This document shows positions 1-7,100 of a stretch of 13,851 bases of DNA, piece by piece. The notes beneath the pieces are model-generated. The model saw only the letters and a program-made list of their open reading frames with translations, made no database searches and had not been told where the DNA came from. The DNA is from Sterolibacterium sp964437515 (GTDB lineage: Bacteria > Pseudomonadota > Gammaproteobacteria > Burkholderiales > Rhodocyclaceae). Location of the stretch: positions 1-13,851 of the forward strand of contig CAYTHB010000076.1 in the NCBI GenBank assembly GCA_964437515.1, given 5' to 3'. Positions within the stretch are counted from its first letter, which is position 1. Each line of letters starts with the position of its first letter. A program made the translations under genes and the position numbers.

Positions 1-79
1 ATTGGTTCGCTACGCTCAAAGCTTCAACCCGACTCTGATTTTTGTATTTCACGTTTAACGCACATGGTTGCCAGGACGG

Positions 80-96
80 CGATCGTGCCGATCGTG
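80..96. repeat. Tandem direct repeat CGATCGTG, 9-base period
   Basis: CGATCGTG occurs at 80-87 and again at 89-96, one base apart. The pair lies where the -35 element of the candidate promoter at 106-114 would fall. Each copy contains the palindrome CGATCG. The repeat itself is certain from the sequence; a role as a regulator-binding site is inference. Confidence 0.5.
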
Positions 97-105
97 TGCA
101 TGGGC

Positions 106-114
106 TGTTATAGT
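106..114 (+). promoter_or_regulatory. Candidate extended -10 promoter for pilG
   Basis: TGTTATAGT matches the extended -10 form (TG, one base, then TATAAT-like TATAGT at 109-114). The -35 position (about 86-91) is poor, TGCCGA or similar, so a promoter here would rely on the TG extension or on an activator at the repeats at 80-96. Transcription would begin near 120-121, giving a leader of about 110 bases before pilG. A second, weaker possibility is TTGCAA at 125-130 with CAAAAT at 148-153, 17 bases apart. Neither is proven. Confidence 0.3.
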
Positions 115-161
115 TCGCTGATAGTTGCAATTTGCATCGCGGCAACACAAAATGTGCAGAA

Positions 162-200
162 TGCATGGAGTGATTCGGTTTTTATCAATGCAACCATGCA
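162..200. repeat. Inverted repeat in the pilG leader
   Basis: TGCATGG (162-168) and CCATGCA (194-200) are perfect 7-base inverted arms. Inside them TGAT (171-174) and ATCA (184-187) form a second short pair, so a two-tier stem-loop can be drawn. It ends 20 bases before the pilG Shine-Dalgarno sequence. It may be a leader RNA structure or an operator; there is no T-run after it, so it is not an intrinsic terminator. Confidence 0.4.
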
Positions 201-220
201 ATCAACCTAATCAACTGGAC

Positions 221-224
221 GAGG
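221..224 (+). promoter_or_regulatory. Ribosome-binding site that fixes the GTG start of pilG
   Basis: GAGG at 221-224 lies 7 bases before the GTG at 232. The next in-frame ATG (274) falls inside the first beta strand of the receiver fold and has no such site, so the GTG is the preferred start. Confidence 0.65.
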
Positions 225-231
225 ATACCCG

Positions 232-636
232 GTGAGCGAGGCAGGCGTTAATCATAATCTCGGTGGCATCAAGGTGATGGTCATCGATGATTCCAACACC
301 ATACGCAAAAGTGCGGAAATTTTTTTGATGCAGGCGGGGTGTCAGGTGTTGTTGGCGGAAGATGGTTTCGATGCCTTGGCCAAAATTTCGGACCATCAGC
401 CCGATATTGTATTTTGCGACATCATGATGCCGCGGCTGGATGGTTATCAGACGTGTTCGCTTATCAAGAAAAACGCGCGATTCAGCCATACACCGGTCAT
501 CATGCTGTCTTCCAAGGACGGTCTTTTTGATCGCGCACGTGGGCGCATGGTGGGTTCGGAAGAATATCTGACCAAACCTTTTACTAAAGAAGGCCTGTTG
601 AAAACCGTGGCGGCGCATGCGCCGGTGCGGATGTAA
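232..636 (+). CDS. pilG: Twitching motility response regulator PilG
   Basis: This is a single-domain CheY-like receiver of 134 residues, essentially the length of Pseudomonas PilG (135). It is phosphorylated by the ChpA kinase and, in the known systems, promotes type IV pilus extension. The acidic pocket is D19-D20, the phosphoacceptor is D63 in the motif FCDIMMPRLDGYQ, the switch serine is S93 (VIMLSSKDG) and the conserved lysine is K115 (YLTKP). IMMPRLDGYQTC and LSSKDGLFD are characteristic of PilG rather than of PilH or CheY. There is no output domain, so it must act by protein contact in the cytoplasm at the pilus poles. It begins with GTG, is the first gene of the pil-chp cluster, and is followed 19 bases later by pilH. 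The family assignment is firm; the effect on pili in this organism is carried over from homologues. Confidence 0.95.
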   Translation: MSEAGVNHNLGGIKVMVIDDSNTIRKSAEIFLMQAGCQVLLAEDGFDALAKISDHQPDIVFCDIMMPRLDGYQTCSLIKKNARFSHTPVIMLSSKDGLFDRARGRMVGSEEYLTKPFTKEGLLKTVAAHAPVRM

Positions 637-655
637 TGACTGTTGAGGAAGCAAG

Positions 656-1021
656 ATGTCTGTCAAAAAAATCATGGTGGTCGATGATTCACCGACCGAA
701 CGTCTAATCCTGACGGATTTGCTGACGCGTAATGGCTATGCCGTGGTTGCCGTGGATAGCGGTGAGCAGGCCATTGTTCAGGCCAAACAGGAACTGCCGG
801 ACTTGATCCTGATGGATGTGGTCATGCCGGGCATGAATGGCTATCAGGCGACACGCACAATTTCCAGGGAAGAGGCGACACGTCATATTCCGATCGTTAT
901 GTGTACCAGCAAGGATCAGGAAACGGACAAGATATGGGGAATGCGCCAAGGGGCACAAGGCTATCTGGTCAAGCCACTGGATCCCATTGAACTCTTGGCC
1001 AAAGTCGCCAGCATGGGATGA
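656..1021 (+). CDS. pilH: Twitching motility response regulator PilH
   Basis: This is a second stand-alone receiver of 121 residues, identical in length to Pseudomonas PilH. Acidic residues D10-D11, phosphoacceptor D54 (LMDVVMPGMNGYQATR), switch threonine T84 (MCTSKDQETDKIWG) and lysine K106 (YLVKP) are all present. The signature KDQETDKIWGMRQGA separates PilH from PilG. In known systems PilH counteracts PilG, either by favouring retraction or by acting as a phosphate sink for the ChpA kinase. The ATG is preceded by GAGGA at 645-649, at good spacing. It lies 19 bases after pilG and 76 bases before pilI, so co-transcription with pilG is likely. No output domain is attached. Confidence 0.95.
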   Translation: MSVKKIMVVDDSPTERLILTDLLTRNGYAVVAVDSGEQAIVQAKQELPDLILMDVVMPGMNGYQATRTISREEATRHIPIVMCTSKDQETDKIWGMRQGAQGYLVKPLDPIELLAKVASMG

Positions 1022-1097
1022 TGTGCAGATGTGTTGCGCCTGCATGGCAAACATAAACTTGTAACATCCCAATTACTGATAAATGGAAAAATAATCG

Positions 1098-1670
1098 ATG
1101 GCCAAACGCATCAGCTTGCGTGAGTTTCAGATGAGACTGGTTGATCGCCTGACTTCGGCAGTGCGCGGTGAGACATCACGGGCATTGTTGGGGGTGCAGG
1201 CGGGCAAGGATTACTGGCTGCTCAATCTGTCTGATGCAGGAGAAGTCGTCCCTGTGCCGACCGTGATGCCTGTGCCATTGACGAAACCCTGGTTTGCCGG
1301 CGTCGTCAATATCCGCGGCATGCTTTACAGCGTGGTGGATTTTTCTGCATTTCAGGGGGGAGAGCCGACTGTGCTGAATAGTGATGCGCGTCTGCTGCTC
1401 GTTGGGGTGAAGCATGGTATCAATAGTGCGTTGCTGGTATCAAAAACATTGGGATTGCGATCTCCAGAGACGCTGGAAGCCCGCGCAGCGACAGAAAGCA
1501 CACCGTCTGCGTACCCTTGGGTGGGAGAGACCTTGCATGACACTCAGGCGCAAGTGCAGGCACAGACTCAGACTCAGCGATCTTCCATGTCGGTATCTGC
1601 ATTGACTTGGCGTCAATTGAATATCAAACCCTTGTTGTCTCATCCAGGTTTTCTGGATGTCAGCCGATGA
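1098..1670 (+). CDS. pilI: CheW-like coupling protein PilI
   Basis: This 190-residue cytoplasmic protein has a CheW-like fold and should link the PilJ receptor to the ChpA kinase. The motif KPWFAGVVNIRGMLYSVVDF corresponds to the conserved CheW stretch GVINLRG.IPVVDL. The C-terminal HPGFLDVSR closely resembles the end of Pseudomonas PilI (QGFLDVAV), which fixes the identity as PilI rather than a general CheW. It is about 12 residues longer than Pseudomonas PilI. Part of the excess is an unusual alternating Xaa-Gln run, residues 149-160 (TQAQVQAQTQTQ), encoded by short repeats that could slip. The ribosome-binding site is weak, only GGA at 1085-1087. A TAA stop in frame at 1092-1094 rules out a start further upstream. 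The gap to pilJ is 112 bases. Confidence 0.88.
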   Translation: MAKRISLREFQMRLVDRLTSAVRGETSRALLGVQAGKDYWLLNLSDAGEVVPVPTVMPVPLTKPWFAGVVNIRGMLYSVVDFSAFQGGEPTVLNSDARLLLVGVKHGINSALLVSKTLGLRSPETLEARAATESTPSAYPWVGETLHDTQAQVQAQTQTQRSSMSVSALTWRQLNIKPLLSHPGFLDVSR

Positions 1671-1782
1671 CGATGCTTATTCTCGTGGCCGGTTTTCATG
1701 ATTGTCGATTTCACGAGTGATGAATGGCAGTGGGTTCATGGGTAGCGCAATATACGAGTAACAGCATCAGTAAGGAATTTTT

Positions 1783-4092
1783 ATGGCTTTCAAATTCAAA
1801 CTGCCTTTCACTGGAAAAAAAACAGGCATCGCCGCACAGGTGGCTCCTGTTGCTTTTGATCCCATGGGTGCTACGGTCGTTATTCCTGCACCTTCTGCAA
1901 TAAAACCACAAGATATTCCTTCTGCCGCCACTGCGGCACCGGCCAAGGGTTTGTCTAAGAAAACAAAGTCTGCCCGTTCTTTCATGGGTACGAAGTCGGA
2001 CGTGGGTGCAAACAATCATTCGAAGCGTCGAAAACTGTTCTTGATCGGACAGCTTCCTACATTGCAGCAGTTGCTGATTCTGGGTTCATTACTGCTGCTT
2101 TTGTTTGGTTTCGCTGCGATTTCCCTATGGGTCAATGTGCGCGATGTGGGATATAGCACCGCCTATGTGAGTTCGGGGGGGCAGTTGCGCACATTGGCGC
2201 AGCAAATCATTAAATCCGGTAGCGGTGCTTTGCAGGGTAATCCGGCCGCTTTCAAAGAAATCAAAGTGGCTCGGGAGCGATTCGGCCATTTGCTGGAAGC
2301 ACTGGATAAAGGTGGTGATGTGGGGTCGGTGGTGGTTCCACCCTCACCTGAGTCAGCCCGCCCCGCACTGGATACCGCACTGAAGCTTTGGGCGAGTGAC
2401 AGCAAGAATATTGATCAGATGCTGGCGAATGAAAAACATCTTGTGGCACTGGGGCAGGCCATCAGTCTGATCAATGAAAAAAACGTCGAGATGCTGGGGG
2501 TGACGGAAGAGTTGTCCAATCTCAAATCCAATGTCAGCGCGAGCGAAGTGGCCGCTTCACAACAGTTGGCCATGTTGAGCCAGCGAATTGCAAAAAATGC
2601 CAACTTCATGATTTCATCCGATACCATTGCTTCGGATGTTCCTGATGTGCTGGCCAAGGATATCGATACCTTCCATGACTTGGTGACGGCCTTGCTGCAA
2701 GGCAACGATGCCATGCACATCGTTGCAACACGCGATGAGAAAACGCGCATCCTGCTTAATGACCTGTCTTCCTTGTTCATGCCTCAGCATGCAGCATTGA
2801 GTACGGTGCTGGCAAATGGCAAACAGATCATGGCGGCGCGTCAGGCAGGAAACAGCTTGCTGGATCATGGAGATGCTTTGCTGGCGGCGACAGAGCAGAT
2901 GTTCGATGTGTATGGTCGGGAAGCGGCAGGAACTTCACTTAACCGAGCCTTGACCCCGACCATTATCACGACCTTGCTGGCGCTGATCCTGATTTTGCTG
3001 ATGGCCAAGATTATCAACGATGAAACGGCTGAACGCGGCGAAGAGGCGGAGCGTCAGCGGACGGAGGCTGAACGTCAACGACGCGAGGCAGAAGCCGTCA
3101 AGGATGCCACGCAGGAGGCGATTCTGCGTTTGATGAATGAAATGGGCGATCTGGCGGATGGTGATCTGACCGTGCGTGCTTCAGTAACCGAGGACGTGAC
3201 AGGCGCGATTGCGGATTCGGTGAATTACACCATCGAGGAATTGTCCGTTCTGGTCAAACGCATCAACGATACGGCATCACGCGTGGCGGCGGCTTCTGAG
3301 AACGCCCAGAATACGTCGGGGCAACTGCTGGAAGCGACGGAGCAGCAGTCGCGCAAGATTACCGAAGCGGGGGATTCCGTACTGGGAATGGCCTCTTCCA
3401 TGACGGAAGTGTCCGATCATGCAATGGAGTCTGCTCGGGTGGCGCGGCAATCGCTGGATGCGGCACAAAAGGGGACGGTTGCCGTGACCAACTCGATCAA
3501 AGGCATGAACGAAATCCGCGAGCAGATTCAGGAAACATCCAAACGTATCAAACGGCTGGGGGAGTCCTCGCAAGAGATCGGCGAAATCGTCGAGCTGATT
3601 TCAGACATTACCGAACAGACCAACGTGCTGGCGCTCAATGCCGCCATTCAGGCAGCCTCGGCCGGTGAAGCGGGGCGTGGCTTTACGGTGGTGGCCGAAG
3701 AAGTGCAGCGTCTGGCAGAGCGTTCCGGTGAGGCTACCAAACAGATTGCCGCCATCGTCAAGACCATTCAGTCGGATACACACGATGCCGTTCTCGCCAT
3801 GGAAAACTCGACGCGCAACGTGGTGGAAGGGGCACGATTATCCGATGCAGCGGGGCAGGCATTGGCAGAGATTTCAACCGTGTCGAGCGATCTGACCCTC
3901 CTGATTGAAAATATTTCCAGCGATACCCAACGACAATCTGATTCGGCAAAGCAAGTGGCTGAAAACATGCAGTCCATTCTGCTCATTACCGATCAGACGA
4001 CGGCAGGGACGAAGCAGACGGCAACCTCCATCGAAGAGCTTTCCACGCTCGTCGGCGAACTGAAATCCTCGGTTGCCGGCTTCAAAGTGTGA
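1783..4092 (+). CDS. pilJ: Type IV pilus chemoreceptor PilJ
   Basis: This 769-residue methyl-accepting chemotaxis protein is the sensory input of the Pil-Chp system. Residues 1-90 are a cytoplasmic, lysine-, alanine- and proline-rich extension. The first membrane segment is about 94-117, the periplasmic part about 118-388 carries PilJ-type N-terminal sensing sequence (repeated motifs like QLRTLAQQI and QLAMLSQRIAKNA), and the second membrane segment is about 390-412. A charged coiled coil (413-445), a HAMP-like stretch (about 450-500) and the signalling hairpin (500-769) follow. The hairpin tip at 611-634 reads EQTNVLALNAAIQAASAGEA then GRGF, with Q623 and S626 where classical receptors have Glu and Arg. 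There is no C-terminal CheR-tethering pentapeptide. The ATG follows AAGGA (1772-1776) at proper spacing. It is longer than Pseudomonas PilJ (682), mainly because of the N-terminal extension. Confidence 0.93.
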   Translation: MAFKFKLPFTGKKTGIAAQVAPVAFDPMGATVVIPAPSAIKPQDIPSAATAAPAKGLSKKTKSARSFMGTKSDVGANNHSKRRKLFLIGQLPTLQQLLILGSLLLLLFGFAAISLWVNVRDVGYSTAYVSSGGQLRTLAQQIIKSGSGALQGNPAAFKEIKVARERFGHLLEALDKGGDVGSVVVPPSPESARPALDTALKLWASDSKNIDQMLANEKHLVALGQAISLINEKNVEMLGVTEELSNLKSNVSASEVAASQQLAMLSQRIAKNANFMISSDTIASDVPDVLAKDIDTFHDLVTALLQGNDAMHIVATRDEKTRILLNDLSSLFMPQHAALSTVLANGKQIMAARQAGNSLLDHGDALLAATEQMFDVYGREAAGTSLNRALTPTIITTLLALILILLMAKIINDETAERGEEAERQRTEAERQRREAEAVKDATQEAILRLMNEMGDLADGDLTVRASVTEDVTGAIADSVNYTIEELSVLVKRINDTASRVAAASENAQNTSGQLLEATEQQSRKITEAGDSVLGMASSMTEVSDHAMESARVARQSLDAAQKGTVAVTNSIKGMNEIREQIQETSKRIKRLGESSQEIGEIVELISDITEQTNVLALNAAIQAASAGEAGRGFTVVAEEVQRLAERSGEATKQIAAIVKTIQSDTHDAVLAMENSTRNVVEGARLSDAAGQALAEISTVSSDLTLLIENISSDTQRQSDSAKQVAENMQSILLITDQTTAGTKQTATSIEELSTLVGELKSSVAGFKV

Positions 4093-4132
4093 GATGTCAG
4101 GTCTTAAGTGTTATTTTCGATTTCATTGATAC

Positions 4133-4146
4133 GGCATGTCGATGCC
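4133..4146 (+). promoter_or_regulatory. Small hairpin just before chpA
   Basis: GGCAT (4133-4137) and ATGCC (4142-4146) form a 5-bp stem with a GTCG loop, ending 9 bases before the chpA ATG, just upstream of the usual Shine-Dalgarno position. No purine-rich ribosome-binding site is seen between 4093 and 4155. A seven-codon frame (ATG at 4136) runs through the hairpin and stops at TGA 4157-4159, overlapping the chpA start as ATGA. Together these suggest weak or coupled initiation of chpA, which is inference. Confidence 0.3.
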
Positions 4147-4155
4147 TTGTGACAA

Positions 4156-7100
4156 ATGAATAATTCCGGTGAACTTGATCTTGGCCCCTTGACCTGGGTT
4201 AAGGGGGAAATCGATCTGGCGCTTGGTCGTGCCGGTGACGCGCTGAAGCAATATGGGCAGCAGGGCGAGGCAGCCCCTGTCGCCTTGCTGAAGTCGGCGC
4301 AGACCCATTTGCATCAGGCCCATGGTGCATTGGCTATCGTTGGGCTGGATGGAATCACTTTATTTTCAGAAGCACTGGAACAGGTTTTTGCCGCGTGCGT
4401 ATCGGGGCAGTTGCCTTTTACGGCGCAGACTGAAAACCTGTGTCAGCGTGCTTTGACCACCGTTAAAACTTATCTCGATGAATTGCTGGAGGGGATGCCC
4501 GATCAAGCATTACGCTTGTTGCCGATTTATCGTGAATTGCAGGTGTTACGCGGTGTTCCGGCTGCATCGGTGTTGCCCTCAGACCTGTTCTTTCCGGATC
4601 TTTCACGCCGTCCGCCCCGCCGCGAAAAAGAACCGCAGGCATTGGATGCCGAGGTGCTGCTTACGCGCATCAAGGCCGCCCGTCTCGGTTTTCAGCGTGG
4701 GATGTTGAAGTGGCTGAAGGGCGACGACAAAGGCATCAAGGAGATGCGTAATTCGCTGGCGGTCATCGAGTTTACACAGACTCAACCTGCGACACGCGCT
4801 TTCTGGTGGTCGTCAATGGCCTTTCTGGATGCACTGGCGGAGGGGGGGCTTACCGTTGATCCTGCCGTCAAGAAACTGTGTGCGCGGATGGATGCGCAGA
4901 TCGCCAAATTGCTGGAGGGTTCGACCGAGCTTGCCGAGCGACTGGAACGTGATGTGTTGTATTGCGTGGCAACATCGTCGGTTAGTAACGATCATATCGA
5001 ATGTGTACGTGCTGCGTATCGCTTGAATGAACTGATTCCTGTGGCATCTTCGATTGAGGGTGGGGAAGAAGATCGAGCCTTGCATTTGGCGAAGTTGCGT
5101 GCCATGCGTGAGTTGCTGGAATCTGCCAAGGAAGAATGGAATCATTATTCCAGTGTTGGTTTTGCAGCATCACCTGCAGTCAAGACGCAATTTCAGACAT
5201 CCACCCAGCAATTGGCAGAACATGCGCAGACTTTGAAGCAGATGGATCTGGCGCGTCTGGCCGCAAGTATCCACGCGGTGGCACAAATGCAGGCAGCCCG
5301 TGAGGTGAGTGGGCAGGTAGCCGAGTCTGGGTGGGCGGATACGCTGTCACTGGAAGTCGCTACATCCCTGCTGCTGGTTGAAAATGCGCTGGAAAGCTTT
5401 GATCGCCTTGGGGTCGATTTTGCGCATCAGGTGGATGTCATGACCAGCAGACTGACGGCGCTGTTGCGTGGCGACATGCCTGAAGCCTTGCAAACCATGG
5501 AGGTGCCACATCTCGATGATATTTCACGCAAGGCACAAGAACAGCTGATGATGGATCAGTTGGTGCGTGAAATCTCCAATCTGTTGGGCGGCGTTGAACA
5601 AAAGCTGGATCTGTATTTCCGCGATCCGGTAGGTAAGGTGAATGAACTTTCTGGGTTGCAAGTCCCCCTCAAGCAGATCGAGGGGGCGTTGAGCATATTG
5701 AGCGAAACGCGGGCGGTGGAAGTGTTACGCGAATGTGCGCAGCACATTGCTGGCTTTGCTCAGCCGGGCTATGAACCCGTGCAGACTTCTTTTGAAGATG
5801 TGGCGCATAAATTGTCCGCATTGGGTTTCTTTGCCGAAAAATTGCGGCATGGTCCGGTGAGTCTGGATGCCATGCTCAATCCTCGTGCAGCGGAGACGCC
5901 GGTTGAGGATGCCATACCGGCATTCGCGCCCCCTCCCCTTTCAGCATCCGTTTCAACGCCTGAACCTGCGTTGCCCCTGGTGGAGGAGGCTCCCACCGTT
6001 GCACTGGATGAGCTGGCGGCGGTGGCACCGACATCATCTGAGCCATGGATGGCATCACTGCCTGAGCTACCTGAAGCAGAGCGCCAGATTTCTGCTCCCC
6101 CCGTTTCACCCCCGGTTGAACTTTCCACTCTTTTCGAAGCAACGGCACCTGACGCAGTCAATGTCGCCGATTGTCGGGTGGGGGATGAACAGGACATCCA
6201 AGGAGAACAAGAACAAGGAGAGCAAGAAAATCAGTGGGAGTCACCGGCGGAACCCGTTGGAACCGACATCGACGATGCCGTGGTGGAGATTCCTGATCTA
6301 CCCGATTTACCCGCATTGGCACCCCCTCCTGTCGTTCCTTCTGCCGAGGCAGCGCGTCTGGTCGATGCGAGTAGCGCGTCGATCGATGCGGAACTGCTGG
6401 GGATTTTCCTTGAAGAGGCACGCGAGGTTTTGCAAACCATTCGTGAACACATGCCCCGATTGGATGAACAAGCGCATGATCATGAAACATTGACCGTGAT
6501 CCGGCGTTCTTTTCATACGCTCAAAGGCAGTGGTCGCATGGTAGGGTTGACGGATCTGGGCGAAGCCGCCTGGTCGGTCGAGCAGCTGATGAATGACTGG
6601 CTAAAGCGGAATCAGGGGGCAACGCCCGGATTGTTGCATGTGATCAGGGCAGCGCAAACGCTCTTTATTGCATGGGTACATGATCTGGAGTCGGCACAAA
6701 TACCGCCTTCAGCCTCTTCGCCTTCCGTCATCGAGTTGCATGCACAGTGTGAACGCTTGATGCGTGGTGAAGAGCTGGATACGCCAGTTGTTCTTGAAGA
6801 TCTCACTCCGCCTCTTGATGTGGCCGACGGAATGCAGCCTGCTCTATCGCCTGACGTTCCCGCCGTCGAGTTGCCCCGTGTGGTCGGTGACGATAGTGTC
6901 GTGATTGGTGAATTGAGTCTTTCACGGATGGTGTATGACATTTACCTCGATGAGGCGATGTCGCACATGATGTTACTCGAGCTTGAGCTGCCCACATTGC
7001 GTGTGTCTACTGCAACGCCGGAAATTCTGCGTGCCGCACACACCTTAGGGGGTGTGTCGGGAACGTTGGGATTGAAGCCGATTAATCGGATAGGCAAGGC

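Larger units (their letters stand above)
1..231. other. Region upstream of pilG, no supported gene
   Basis: I see no convincing gene here. Plus-strand frame 1 stays open from the window edge to a TAA at 208-210, but its translation looks like nothing I know and has no coding character, so I do not call it. Frame 2 is open only to a TAA at 56-58; it could be the last residues of a gene lying to the left, but is too short to judge. On the minus strand only open frames of about 25 codons exist. The stretch does hold a pair of direct repeats, a candidate extended -10 promoter and an inverted repeat, described separately, and is best read as the control region and leader of pilG. Confidence 0.5.

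Noticed and set aside
1..207. Open plus-strand frame running in from the window edge
   Set aside because: Translation has no family resemblance, and the stretch contains likely control elements; being open for 69 codons by chance is not unusual.
1682..1717. Inverted repeat CTCGTG/CACGAG between pilI and pilJ as a terminator
   Set aside because: Arms are only six bases with a 24-base loop and no T-run; pilJ follows with its own good ribosome-binding site, so read-through is more likely.
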